DNA from: TMP-86 sp044226865
GTDB taxonomy: Bacteria; Pseudomonadota; Gammaproteobacteria; Steroidobacterales; Steroidobacteraceae
NCBI GenBank assembly: GCA_044226865.1
Contig: JBGAGE010000004.1
Location: 481,335-545,334, forward strand
Reading direction: 5' to 3'
Length of the DNA stretch: 64,000 nucleotides
Part shown: in pieces, positions 53,239 through 63,035 of the stretch
Layout of the letters: every line of letters begins with the position of its first letter
Numbering within the stretch: position 1 is the first letter of the stretch
Translations under genes and position numbers: made by a program
The notes under the pieces: generated by a model
Databases searched by the model: none
The model's input: the letters and a program-made list of their open reading frames with translations, nothing else
What the model was told of the DNA's origin: nothing

Positions 53239-55578
53239 ATGAGAATGACGATTCGTTCGAAGAAAATGTTGGGTGGTGCGTTTTCAGCAGCCCTGCTCGG
53301 TCTGGGCGTCACGGTGGTGTCCTATGCACAGGAATCACCGCAGCTCGAGGAGATCGTCGTCAGCGCGCGCAAGCGTGAGGAAAACCTGCAGTCCACACCG
53401 GTGGCGGAGAGCGCGTTTTCCGCTGATGCGCTCGCGGCCCGGGCCGTGGTCAATATCGCCGAGGTCTCGCAGTTCGTTCCCAATGTCCATTTTGATTCGG
53501 CATCGAACCTGGCCGGCAGCAGCTCGAGCATGACCGCCTTCATCCGCGGCATCGGTCAGACTGATTTCGTGCCCACCATCGACCCGGGCGTCGGCATCTA
53601 TCTGGATGGCGTCTACGTTGGCCGGACGGTCGGGGCGCTTCTGGAGACCGCCGATATCGATAAGGTCGAAGTGCTGCGCGGCCCGCAAGGCACGTTGTTC
53701 GGCAAGAACACGATCGGCGGCGCCATCGTCGTCACCTCGCGCAAACCGGGCAAGGAATTCGGCGCTAATGTCGAGGCGTCCACCGGTCAGTTCAACCGGG
53801 CCGACTTCAAGGCCGGCGTCGATCTGCCGATTTCCGAGACGCTTGGTATGCGCGTGACCGGGAACTACCAATCGCGCGACGGCTACGTCAATCGACTGGT
53901 TGACGGCGGCAAGATGGGCAACAAGAAGTCCCTGTCCGGTCGCGTCCTTCTGGACTTCAAGCCGTCCGATAGCTTCGATATGTCCCTAGCCCTCGATGGA
54001 ACCCGCAATCGCGAAGAGGCGGCGCCGCTGACCATCCTGAATGTCTCCGAAGAAGGCGTTTTCGCGTTCTTCAACAACCAGTTCCTGTTTGGAGACCAGT
54101 GCCTGCCGCCGGCACCCCTGGATAACCCAAACTGCTATTCGGCGCGTTGGATCTCCGGCGACAAGAAGGGCAACTACTCCAATTCACCCAATAAGTCCGA
54201 TCTCGACCTGTGGGGCGCTTCGCTCACGGCCAATTGGAATCTCGGGGCGATGTCCGTCAAATCCATCACCGCCTATCGCCGATTCCATTCAAGCTTCTAT
54301 TGGGATGGCGATGCGTCGCCACTGGTGATTTCGCAGTCCGATGACATCTACAGCCAATCCCAGTTCAGCCAGGAGTTTCAACTGTCCGGCCGCGCGATGG
54401 AGGATCGGTTGAAGTGGCTCGCGGGTGCGTATTATCTAAAGGAAAAGGCGGATGACTTGAACATCGTCAGCCTGTCGTTCGGGCGCTTCAACAGTGGCGG
54501 CACCACCGATAACGACAGCATCGCAGGCTTTGCGCAGGCGACTTACCAGATCAACTCGCAGTTCAATCTTACGCTCGGTGGCCGATACTCGAACGAGAAA
54601 AAGCGCTTCACGCCGGATCAGTACGTCCTGTCGATCGATCCCTTGGCGGCGACCGACTTTGGGTTCGCCGGTGACCCTGCGAATCCGACTTGCTACTTCT
54701 TCCTGTGCAATCCGTTGACCAGCGGCCCGACGGCGCCAGGTACGCCTCTGCAGGCAGGCGATCGCATTCTCCCGTTCACGGAAGTCTCCGTCTCTGCCAG
54801 TGAGTTCACGCCGGCCGTGACGTTGGACTACTCGCCGACCAAGGACTTCATGATTTACGCGACCTACTCGAAAGGGTTCAAGGGTGGCGGCTTCACGCAG
54901 CGCATTTTCCCGCCGGAGGCCACGGTTTCCAGCTTCAAGCCTGAAAAGGCGCAGGTGGTCGAGTTGGGCGCAAAAACGGAGTGGTTCGATAAGCGACTCC
55001 GCCTCAACGGAGCGCTGTTTTCGACCAGCTATACAGACTTGCAAGTCATCGTCAACGAGGGAATTGCGCCAAAGGTTCGCAATGCAGGCGCGGCTCGAAT
55101 CCGTGGTTTGGAGCTCGAAACCGAGGCGGTTCTGTCGAACGCCGTGCGTTTGTCGGCATCGTTCGGGTACTTGGACGCCTATTACAGGTCGTTGGACAGC
55201 AACGTGGCGGGGATCACGCTCGACAGCAAGTTGCCGAATGCGCCCAAGATCACGGCGAGCGCCGGCCTGTCCGTTCAGATGTACTCCGGAGCGGCGGGTA
55301 CCGTGACCGCCCGCGGAGATTGGTCCTACCAGGATGCCGTATTCAAGGATGCGGTCAATTCCCCCGACATTCGCCAACCCGCTTATTCATTGGTGAATGC
55401 GAACGTATCCTACGATACTCAGTCTGAGCGGTACGGCGTCGTCGCCGGCGTGACGAACCTGACCAACAAGCGGGTCATCCAGGGTGGGTATTCGAATCTT
55501 GGTTTTGACAGCTTTTCGGTGGTCACCTTCGGCAGGCCTCGCGAGTGGTTCCTGACGCTGCGCGCAAAGTTCAATTGA
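53239..55578 (+). CDS. TonB-dependent outer-membrane receptor
   Basis: 779 residues with a signal peptide (about 1-31), a TonB box-like LEEIVVSARKREENLQ, a plug domain with VEVLRGPQGTLFGKNTIGGAI, and a beta-barrel ending in the aromatic strand PREWFLTLRAKFN. It imports a substrate with TonB energy. The IxxxSAR/KREE opening is typical of sphingomonad- and Steroidobacter-type receptors that take up organic substrates rather than siderophores. GGGGA precedes the ATG. Confidence 0.92.
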   Translation: MRMTIRSKKMLGGAFSAALLGLGVTVVSYAQESPQLEEIVVSARKREENLQSTPVAESAFSADALAARAVVNIAEVSQFVPNVHFDSASNLAGSSSSMTAFIRGIGQTDFVPTIDPGVGIYLDGVYVGRTVGALLETADIDKVEVLRGPQGTLFGKNTIGGAIVVTSRKPGKEFGANVEASTGQFNRADFKAGVDLPISETLGMRVTGNYQSRDGYVNRLVDGGKMGNKKSLSGRVLLDFKPSDSFDMSLALDGTRNREEAAPLTILNVSEEGVFAFFNNQFLFGDQCLPPAPLDNPNCYSARWISGDKKGNYSNSPNKSDLDLWGASLTANWNLGAMSVKSITAYRRFHSSFYWDGDASPLVISQSDDIYSQSQFSQEFQLSGRAMEDRLKWLAGAYYLKEKADDLNIVSLSFGRFNSGGTTDNDSIAGFAQATYQINSQFNLTLGGRYSNEKKRFTPDQYVLSIDPLAATDFGFAGDPANPTCYFFLCNPLTSGPTAPGTPLQAGDRILPFTEVSVSASEFTPAVTLDYSPTKDFMIYATYSKGFKGGGFTQRIFPPEATVSSFKPEKAQVVELGAKTEWFDKRLRLNGALFSTSYTDLQVIVNEGIAPKVRNAGAARIRGLELETEAVLSNAVRLSASFGYLDAYYRSLDSNVAGITLDSKLPNAPKITASAGLSVQMYSGAAGTVTARGDWSYQDAVFKDAVNSPDIRQPAYSLVNANVSYDTQSERYGVVAGVTNLTNKRVIQGGYSNLGFDSFSVVTFGRPREWFLTLRAKFN

Positions 55579-55594
55579 CTCGAGGGGGTTTCTG

Positions 55595-57019
55595 ATGGCC
55601 ATTTCCGACGGGCAAGCGGGTCGCACAAGCCGACGCTCCATCATCAAGTCGATAGCGGCGGGGGCGGCCGTGGCCGCGATGCCGGTCGAGGCAAAGCAGA
55701 CCGGGGCCGCCGGCAACACGCCGTTCGACGTTCTGATCCTGGGTGGAGGCTTCGCCGGCGTTACCGCAGCGCGGGAACTCGGTCTCGCGGGAAAGAAGTG
55801 CCTGATCATCGAAGCGCGGCCGCGGCTTGGCGGGCGCACATTTTCAACCGAAGTGTTCGGGAAGCGCTCGGAAGTTGGCGGCCAGTGGGTACATTGGCTC
55901 CAGCCCCATGTTTGGTCCGAAGTGGCGCGCTACGGTCTGGACTTGTACGAAACGCCAGGGGCCGCTTCACCTGAGTCGGTGGGAGTCCTGAGTGCCAAGG
56001 GGCTGAGCCGCCAAGATCCTGGCCAGAACTTTGGGATGCTGCAAGCTGCCATGCAGAAGGTCTGCGCGGAATCGCGGCAGGTGTTTCCCCGTCCGTTCGA
56101 CCCCTGGTTCCGTCCCGGCTTCGGCGGGTTGGATCATCTGTCCGTCCAGGATCGCCTGGACTCGCTGCAGTTGGATCCGCTGACGCTCGATGCGATAACG
56201 GCCTATCTCACGACGAACATCAACTCGTTGCCTCGCGATGCAGGTCTCGTCGATCAATTGCATTGGTATGCGCGGGCTGGATACGACATGGAGCGTCTGT
56301 TGCAGTCGTGCGCACAATTCAAGATCCGGTCCGGCACTTCGTCCTTGATCGCCAAGATGGTCGCGGACTCCAAGGCGCAGGTGCAGCTGGGGACGCCGGT
56401 CAAGACGGTGGAGCAGTCGGCGAAAGGCGTGCGCGTCACGGCGGTGGATGGTCGCGTGTTCACCGGTCGCGCTGCGGTGATTGCGTTGCCGATGAATTGC
56501 TGGAACGACATCGAGTGGCACCCTGGCATCTCTCCGGGTAAGACCGCCGCGTCGAAATTGCGCCACGCAGGGCATGGCTACGAGCTGCATATCCAGGTCG
56601 CAGGTCGCCCCGCGTCGTACATGGCCATGGCGCCATCGCCGTTCCCCATCAGTTTGCTGTACACGGATACCTATGACGAGGACGGAACGGTCATGGTGGC
56701 GCTGGGCCCCGACAGCAAGGATTTCGACATCAACGATGATGCCGCGATTGCCCAGGAGTTGCAGCGGCTGATGCCCGAGGCGAAGTTCCAACGCAGCTTC
56801 GCCTACGATTGGAATGCGGATCCGTACTCCAAGGGGACCTGGTGCAATTACCGGCCCAATATGTGGAGCCAGTACGGCCGCCAGATGCAGCAGATGGAAG
56901 GACGGTTAGCATTCGCAGGCTCGGACACCGCGAATGGCTGGCGGGGGTTCATCGACGGCGCCGTCGAGACGGGTTTGCGGGCTTCGCGCGAAATCAAATC
57001 GTTGCTGGCAGGAGCCTGA
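55595..57019 (+). CDS. Tat-exported flavin monoamine oxidase family protein
   Basis: 474 residues. The N-terminal twin-arginine signal is SRRSIIK (12-18), followed by a hydrophobic stretch. FAD-binding LILGGGFAG is at about 48-56 and GGRTFS at 79-84, and the C-terminal FAGSDTANGWRGFIDGAVETG is the second FAD motif. It oxidises an amine in the periplasm. Its nearest design is NicA2-like enzymes, which pass electrons to a cytochrome c rather than O2; the next gene encodes one. GAGGGGG precedes the ATG. Confidence 0.87.
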   Translation: MAISDGQAGRTSRRSIIKSIAAGAAVAAMPVEAKQTGAAGNTPFDVLILGGGFAGVTAARELGLAGKKCLIIEARPRLGGRTFSTEVFGKRSEVGGQWVHWLQPHVWSEVARYGLDLYETPGAASPESVGVLSAKGLSRQDPGQNFGMLQAAMQKVCAESRQVFPRPFDPWFRPGFGGLDHLSVQDRLDSLQLDPLTLDAITAYLTTNINSLPRDAGLVDQLHWYARAGYDMERLLQSCAQFKIRSGTSSLIAKMVADSKAQVQLGTPVKTVEQSAKGVRVTAVDGRVFTGRAAVIALPMNCWNDIEWHPGISPGKTAASKLRHAGHGYELHIQVAGRPASYMAMAPSPFPISLLYTDTYDEDGTVMVALGPDSKDFDINDDAAIAQELQRLMPEAKFQRSFAYDWNADPYSKGTWCNYRPNMWSQYGRQMQQMEGRLAFAGSDTANGWRGFIDGAVETGLRASREIKSLLAGA

Positions 57020-57033
57020 GCGGAACGAATTCG

Positions 57034-57411
57034 ATGAAACTTCCGGCCCTACTGCTCCTGATCGCGCCGTTGTGGGCGAATGCTCAAGACTGCAACGTGG
57101 AAGATGGCGCCCGGGTATGGACTAAGTGTGCCGCCTGTCATTCGCTGGATCCGAGCGTACGCGGGATGGCCGCGCCCACGCTCAGCGGACTGTTTGGAAG
57201 GCCGGCAGGCCGCGTTCCGGGGTTTTCGTACTCGGCTGCGCTGAAGGCCGCCAATTTTACCTGGGACGATACTTCGTTCGATGAATTCCTGGCGGATCCG
57301 CAGGGCCGGATCCCGGGCACCGCGATGGCATTTTCAGGATTACGGAAGCCGGATGCTCGCAAGGCGGTTGCCTGTTACATCCGGCAAAACTCTCAGACAC
57401 CCAAGCACTGA
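57034..57411 (+). CDS. Class I cytochrome c
   Basis: 125 residues with a signal peptide (1-18), haem motif CAACH (32-36) and axial M98 in GTAMAFSG. It is a mitochondrial-type small cytochrome c. Coming right after the flavin amine oxidase, it is the likely electron acceptor of that enzyme, as CycN is for NicA2. Confidence 0.9.
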   Translation: MKLPALLLLIAPLWANAQDCNVEDGARVWTKCAACHSLDPSVRGMAAPTLSGLFGRPAGRVPGFSYSAALKAANFTWDDTSFDEFLADPQGRIPGTAMAFSGLRKPDARKAVACYIRQNSQTPKH

Positions 57412-57432
57412 CCCCGCGATAAGGAGACATCA

Positions 57433-58917
57433 ATGGCACTTTCCGCAGTTAAGAACCTTCCGGCGACCAAGCCGGTGCCCGAGTACCTGTTGTACATCAA
57501 CGGCGAGTGGTCGCGAGCGTCGAGCGGCGGGTTTCTGGATGATTTTGACCCATCCACGGGCGAGTTGTTCGCGCGGGTTGCGCAAGGAACCCGCGAGGAT
57601 GCCTTGCGCGCCGTGACGTGCGCCTATGCGGCAAAGGACGCTTGGGCCAATGTCATGGTGTCCGAGCGCGCGGCGTTGTTGCTTAGGGCGGCGGATATCA
57701 TCGCCTCCAAGGTTGAGGAATTGCGTGATGTGATCATCGCGGAGTCAGGCTCCACCTTCGGCAAGGCCATGTTCGAGGTCATGTACTGCATCGACCTGCT
57801 GCGCAGCGCCGCCGGCGATGCGCGCCACATCTTCGGCGATACGCTGCCGATGAGCATGCCGGGCCAGATCGGCATGACGATTCGTCAGCCGCTCGGTGTC
57901 ATCGCCGGCATCGCGCCATTCAATGCGCCGTTCCTGCTGGCGATGAAGAAGGTTGCCTTGGCCTTGGCCGCGGGCAATTGCTTCGTGTTGAAGCCCTCCG
58001 ATGAGACGCCGGTCACCGGAATCAAGATTGCGGAGATCTTTGCTGCGGCAGGGCTGCCCCCTGGCGTCCTGAATGTGGTCCCGGGGCCAGCCAGCGAAGT
58101 CGGTGATGTATTGATCTCGGATCCCCGCGTTCGCATGCTGACCTTTACCGGCTCGACGAAGGTGGGCAAGTACCTGGCGGTCGAGGCGGCCAAAACACTG
58201 AAGAAGATCACGCTTGAGCTGGGCGGGAAGAATCCGCTCATCGTGCTCCGCGATGCCAATATCGACTACGCCGTGCGGGCAGCTTGCTTTGGCATCTTCT
58301 TCCATCAGGGACAGGTTTGCATGGCGAACTCCCGCCTGATCGTGGAGGCGCCGATTTTCGACGAGTTCTGCGCCAAACTCGCAGCCCGCACCAAGACCTA
58401 CAAGGTGGGCGATCCACGCGATCCGAACACCGTGATCGGCCCGCTGATCCGTCCGACCCAGTGCGCTTTCATCGATCAACACGTCAAGGACGCGGTGGAC
58501 AAGGGCGCCAAGGTGCTCGCGGGCGGGACCCACACGGGCAACTTTTACCAGCCCACCATCGTCGCCGGCGTGACCAAGGATATGCGCATCTACTCCGAGG
58601 AGTCCTTCGGCCCGATCACTTCGGTGATTAAGGTCGATAGCGCGGAGGCGGCGCTGGAAGTTGCCAATGACACCTCCTATGGGTTGTCCTCCGGCGTCAT
58701 CACCAATGACCTGCAGAAGGCCTTCGACCTGGCGTTGCGCCTCGAGGCGGGAATGGTGCACATCAACGACACCACTGTGGCCGACGAGCCCCATGTGGCG
58801 TTCGGCGGCATCAAGAACAGCGGCGTGGGCCGCGAAGGTGGACGCTATTCCATGGAGGAAATGACCGAGATGAAATGGATCACCGTGCAGCTCGGCCAGC
58901 GTCAGTTTCCGTTCTGA
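57433..58917 (+). CDS. Aldehyde dehydrogenase, NAD(P)+-dependent
   Basis: 494 residues. N164 in APFNAPF, E262 in LELGGKNP and catalytic C296 in GQVCMA are all present. The sequence resembles the benzaldehyde/salicylaldehyde/vanillin dehydrogenase group. It would oxidise the aldehyde released by amine oxidation or transamination. Good ribosome site (AAGGAG) before the ATG. Confidence 0.9.
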   Translation: MALSAVKNLPATKPVPEYLLYINGEWSRASSGGFLDDFDPSTGELFARVAQGTREDALRAVTCAYAAKDAWANVMVSERAALLLRAADIIASKVEELRDVIIAESGSTFGKAMFEVMYCIDLLRSAAGDARHIFGDTLPMSMPGQIGMTIRQPLGVIAGIAPFNAPFLLAMKKVALALAAGNCFVLKPSDETPVTGIKIAEIFAAAGLPPGVLNVVPGPASEVGDVLISDPRVRMLTFTGSTKVGKYLAVEAAKTLKKITLELGGKNPLIVLRDANIDYAVRAACFGIFFHQGQVCMANSRLIVEAPIFDEFCAKLAARTKTYKVGDPRDPNTVIGPLIRPTQCAFIDQHVKDAVDKGAKVLAGGTHTGNFYQPTIVAGVTKDMRIYSEESFGPITSVIKVDSAEAALEVANDTSYGLSSGVITNDLQKAFDLALRLEAGMVHINDTTVADEPHVAFGGIKNSGVGREGGRYSMEEMTEMKWITVQLGQRQFPF

Positions 58918-58988
58918 TACCTAACGGCGCGAGCTGACACATTACCAATCCAGACACGCAGGCACTCAAGGGCGGGGCCGCAGGGCCG

Positions 58989-60263
58989 GTGTTACTCACC
59001 GGCCTTGGGCTCTCCTTCATTACCGTCGGCAATTTCGTTGCGTGGGGCTTCGCTCTTGCGCAGGGAGGTATCGGCGGGCTCTTGATCGCCTTGGCGGCCG
59101 TCGCCGTTCTGTTTTTCTGCGTGGCCTCCTGCCTCGGCGAGTTGTCCGCGATGCTGCCCAGTGCCGGAGGGTCCTACGAGTTGGTACGGCAGGGGTTGGG
59201 CACGAATGCGGGGATGCTTGCGGGTGCCGCGATCACCCTCGAGTACATCTGTGGCACGGCGGCTCTCGCATCGTTTTCCGCAAGCTACCTGCAATCCCTG
59301 TTGTCGGTTAAGGGAGCAGGGGTGGTCGCGATCCTGTACGCCGTGGTTTGTGCTTTGAACATTGCCGGCGTCGGCGAGGCGTTGGGATTTGCGCTTCTGA
59401 TGGCCGGTGCGGCTATCGCAGGCGTACTCGCGGCATCAGCGGGAATGCTGCCGCATGCCAGCGTTGGCAAGATGCTCGATATCGTTCCTTCGGCTGGCCA
59501 TTCCGCGTGGCTTCCCTTTGGGCTGGCGGGAGCATGGTCCGCGTTCCCATTCGTGGTGACGTTTTTCGTGACTCTCGAAGGAGTACCCTTCGCGGCCGAG
59601 GAGGCGCGCGACCCGGCTCGCAATATTCCCCGGGCGATGCTGGCTTCCCTCGCGATCGGTGTGGTGCTGAGCGTCATCGTCGTTTTGTGTTGTGCTGCTG
59701 GGGCTGGGGCAAACAGCCTGTTGGGTGCTCCCGATCCTGTGGTGGCGGCATTGCGTGCCCGAGGCTATCAGGGCGGGTCTGACTATCTGCTGCTGGCGGT
59801 AAACGCAGCGGCCTTGGCCGCCTTGATGGCGAGCTTTTTCGGCGGATTGTTCGCCAGCTCCCGCATGTTGTTTCACCTTGCGCGAGAGGGGCGGTTGCCT
59901 CATGTGATGACACGCATCAATTCGCGCCAGGCCCCCTGGCTGGCAGTTCTCGTGGCAGCACTCTGCGCGGCTACCTTGACCTATTTCGGCAATCCCGAAC
60001 AGCTGGTGGTGATATTCGTGTTTGGCGCGACGAGCTGCTACCTGATGATCCTGGCCGCGCACTGGCGCTTGCGCCACGTATCGGCGGCCACGCCACGCCC
60101 GTATCGAAGCCCGGGTGGTGCGCTGCTTCCCGTGCTGGGCTTGAGTCTCGGGACGCTCGCCTTCATTGCCTGCTTCCTGGCGGACGTGAAGTGGTCATCG
60201 ATCGGCGTCGCCTTGCTGCTGTCCTTCGCTTTGTATCTCCGGCTGTCGCGGCGTTCGACCTGA
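58989..60263 (+). CDS. APC-family amino acid/amine permease
   Basis: 424 residues, about 12 helices, of the ethanolamine-permease-like group of the amino acid-polyamine-organocation family (GNFVAWGFALAQGG, TLEGVPFAAEEARDPARNIPRA). The first codon used is a GTG at 58989, yet the reading frame upstream to the stop at 58935 encodes LKGGAAGP, which matches the conserved N-terminal tail of relatives. No ATG, GTG or TTG is found in that tail, so the true start may be non-standard (an ATT at 58941) or sequence was lost. Confidence 0.82.
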   Translation: MLLTGLGLSFITVGNFVAWGFALAQGGIGGLLIALAAVAVLFFCVASCLGELSAMLPSAGGSYELVRQGLGTNAGMLAGAAITLEYICGTAALASFSASYLQSLLSVKGAGVVAILYAVVCALNIAGVGEALGFALLMAGAAIAGVLAASAGMLPHASVGKMLDIVPSAGHSAWLPFGLAGAWSAFPFVVTFFVTLEGVPFAAEEARDPARNIPRAMLASLAIGVVLSVIVVLCCAAGAGANSLLGAPDPVVAALRARGYQGGSDYLLLAVNAAALAALMASFFGGLFASSRMLFHLAREGRLPHVMTRINSRQAPWLAVLVAALCAATLTYFGNPEQLVVIFVFGATSCYLMILAAHWRLRHVSAATPRPYRSPGGALLPVLGLSLGTLAFIACFLADVKWSSIGVALLLSFALYLRLSRRST

Positions 60264-60326
60264 AGCTTGGCTGCGACCGGCGCAAGCGCGGGGCGCACCG
60301 CTCTGCAAAGTAAATTGGAGGTCAAC

Positions 60327-61718
60327 ATGAACCGACCGATGGCTGCGAAGCCTCGCTCTCAGACTGCCGAATGGCAGATGGCCGACAACGCGCACTACCT
60401 GCATCCTTTCACCGACTACAAGGAGCTACACGCCGAAGGCGCGCGCATCCAGGATCGCGCCGAAGGTATCTACATGTGGGATACCGACGGCAACCGGATC
60501 ATCGATGGTCTCGCAGGTCTCGGCTGCGTGAATATCGGCTATGGCCGGCAGGAACTAGCGCGGGTGGCGGCGGAGCAAATGAGCCGTTTGTCGTTCTGCC
60601 AGTCGTTCTTTCGCACCTCCAACAAGCCCGCCATCGAGCTGGCCGAACAGCTGGTTGCCCTCGCTCCAACAGGTTTGCGCCACGTGTTTTATGCGAGTTC
60701 GGGCTCGGAGGCCAACGAGACCTGCTACAAGCTGGCGAGGCGCTATTGGCAGCTAGTCGGGCGGCCACAGAAGAAGATCGTCATCGCTCGCGACAATGCC
60801 TACCACGGCAGCACCATCGCCACCTCGAGCCTTTCCGGGCTCCCTGATCTTTATGGCAGCGGCGGCGATATGCCGCTGGCTGGAATTGCAAGGATCGGCA
60901 CGCCATATTGGTATGTCGCTGGCGGCGACCAGTCTCCCGAAGCGTTTGGGTTGCAGGCCGCGCGATGGCTGGAAGAGCGCATCCTCGAATTGGGTGCTGA
61001 CAACGTGGCCGCCTTCTTCGCAGAGCCGATGCAGGGCGCCGGTGGCGCCATCATCCCGCCGGACACCTACTGGCCGGAGATCCAACGGATCTGCCGCAAA
61101 TACGATGTCCTGCTGTCGGTGGACGAGGTGGTTTGCGGCTTCGGTCGGTCCGGCCGTTGGTTTGGAAGTCAGCGATTCGGCATCGAACAGTTCGACCTGA
61201 TGGCCGTTGCCAAGGGCATCACCTCGGGGTATTTCCCGTTGTCGGCCGCCCTCATAAGCGATCGGATCGCCGACGCACTCATCGACAAGGGCGGCGAGTT
61301 CTACCACGGGTTCACCTACTCGGGTCACCCGGTCGGATGCGCCGTGGCGTTGGAGAATATCCGCATCCTTCGGGAGGAAAAGGTCATCGAGCATGCAGCA
61401 TCGGTCGAACCGTTGTTCCGCTCGCGCTTTGCTGCATTGGCCGATCATCCACTCGTGGGCGATGTTCGTTCCTGTGGATTGTTTGGTGGCATGCAGTTGG
61501 TCGCGGACAAGAAGTCCCGTCAAATGTTCGATTCGGCGGCACGCGTGGGTGACCGGTGCAGCCGCGAGGCACTGGCCCGGGGACTGGCGCTTCGTTCGAT
61601 CGGGGACACCATGGCGCTCATGCCGCCGCTGGTGATCACGGCCGATCAGATCAACACGATATTCGACATCACGCGCGAGGCGCTGGACGCGACGGCAAGG
61701 CATTTCAAGATTCGCTGA
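60327..61718 (+). CDS. Class III (omega) aminotransferase
   Basis: 463 residues. PLP sites are SGSEAN (125-130), D266 in SVDEVVCGFGR and the Schiff-base K296 in AVAKGITSGY. Class III enzymes transfer amino groups from omega-amines to pyruvate or 2-oxoglutarate. It follows the permease and gives a second route from amine to aldehyde. GGAGG precedes the ATG at 60327. Confidence 0.88.
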   Translation: MNRPMAAKPRSQTAEWQMADNAHYLHPFTDYKELHAEGARIQDRAEGIYMWDTDGNRIIDGLAGLGCVNIGYGRQELARVAAEQMSRLSFCQSFFRTSNKPAIELAEQLVALAPTGLRHVFYASSGSEANETCYKLARRYWQLVGRPQKKIVIARDNAYHGSTIATSSLSGLPDLYGSGGDMPLAGIARIGTPYWYVAGGDQSPEAFGLQAARWLEERILELGADNVAAFFAEPMQGAGGAIIPPDTYWPEIQRICRKYDVLLSVDEVVCGFGRSGRWFGSQRFGIEQFDLMAVAKGITSGYFPLSAALISDRIADALIDKGGEFYHGFTYSGHPVGCAVALENIRILREEKVIEHAASVEPLFRSRFAALADHPLVGDVRSCGLFGGMQLVADKKSRQMFDSAARVGDRCSREALARGLALRSIGDTMALMPPLVITADQINTIFDITREALDATARHFKIR

Positions 61719-61725
61719 CGATGCG

Positions 61726-62909
61726 GTGAATGTTGTCGTGAGCTTCACCTCCACAACCCGCGTTCTCCTCGCGCTGTCGATGTTGGTGGTGGCTGGCGGT
61801 GCGCTTGCTGGCGGAGCGACCAGGGAGGCGAGCCAGCCGGGGAGTCCGGGGTCCGCCAAGGGCGACGAACCCTACGATCCCGCGCCGGTACGTTGGGATT
61901 TCTACGAGCACATGTGGCTCAAAGACTTTCCACGAGCCTCGAGCGCCGAGCCCCTGAAGCCAACCTACGATGAAAAGCAGGGAATTCATTTCCTGGAGAA
62001 GACATCGCTGGTGTGGACTGCGAAAACGGCTGCGGTACTTGTCATACCAGCATCCCCTACCTAATGGCGCGGCCGCTGTTTTCAACGGACCGGGCTGCTC
62101 GCGAAAGCATGAAGACGGTTCGCACCGCCATGGTTCGGTATTCCAGGGCTCACGCGAAAGAGCCTCTCAACGCGTTCTTCACCGCGCCGGCTGCTGCGTC
62201 GCTGGCCATCAATGATGTCCTCACGACCGGTGCGATGTGTCCTGAGTCACGAGAATTGTTGGCAGCAACTTGGCGGTTGCAGTCAGACGATGGCAGTTGG
62301 CATTACCCGACTGACGACATGGTGCCGTATCTGGAGCGTCAGCAGAAGTATGTGGCCTACTTCATCGCCGTCGGCGTTGGATACCTGCCGCCGGAGTATG
62401 TGGCCGGTGAAGCGGCAAGGCTGGGCATTCAAAAACTCATCGGATTTGTGCGCGCGAACATGCCAGGTAACGCGCACGATCAGGCAGTGGTCCTATGGGC
62501 ATCAGCTCGGACCAAGGGACTGCTCACAACCGAAGAAGTCGAGTCATACAAGGCGCTGCTGCTGCGGCTGCAACGCCCAGATGGCGGCTGGACGCTGCCA
62601 TCGTTCGGACGTTGGTTGCGGCACGACGGTCCGCCAAATGATCCGGGAGGTTCGAGTGACGGCTACGCGACAGGACTCGTTCTGACGGCTTTATGCGCGA
62701 GCGGTTATGACTCAACTGACGCTCGCATTGTCCAAGGCTTGTCCTGGATCGAGAGCCACCAAAGGTCCTCTGGTCGCTGGTTTACGCGCTCTACCTATTC
62801 AGACAATTTGCAGGGTTACCTGACGACAATGGCGACTGCTTACGCTCTGATGGGCATTAAGCTTTGTCGCGTCGGCTCAAGGAATTGGATTGGTGAATCC
62901 ATTCATTAG
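61726..62909 (+). pseudogene. Exported haem-binding, squalene-cyclase-like protein, frameshifted
   Basis: Two frames are read: 61726-62064 (signal peptide, then KQGIHFLEKTSLVWTAK) and an overlapping one to 62909. Inserting one A into the AAAA at 62023-62026 joins them as TAKNGCGTCHTS, creating the haem motif CGTCH. The C-terminal part has QW-type repeats (QSDDGSWHYP, QRPDGGWTLP) of the squalene/terpene-cyclase alpha-barrel. The intact form would be a ~390-residue periplasmic protein. As read, the haem site has no signal peptide, so it is inactive unless frameshifting or sequence error occurs. Confidence 0.8.
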
Positions 62910-63035
62910 AGTTTGAGGGGGCCTCAGCCATAGGCTTCCAACGTTAGTCGTTTCTCGATCTTTGATCTTGCGGCGGTTGCTGGACAAGCGCATTGTGTGC
63001 TTTCAGCTGGTTCTCGGTCTTAGTTGAAGGTGAGC

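Noticed and set aside
62013..62064. Programmed -1 frameshift in the haem/cyclase gene
   Set aside because: The site has only four As and no good slippery heptamer or obvious downstream structure; a simple one-base loss is more likely.
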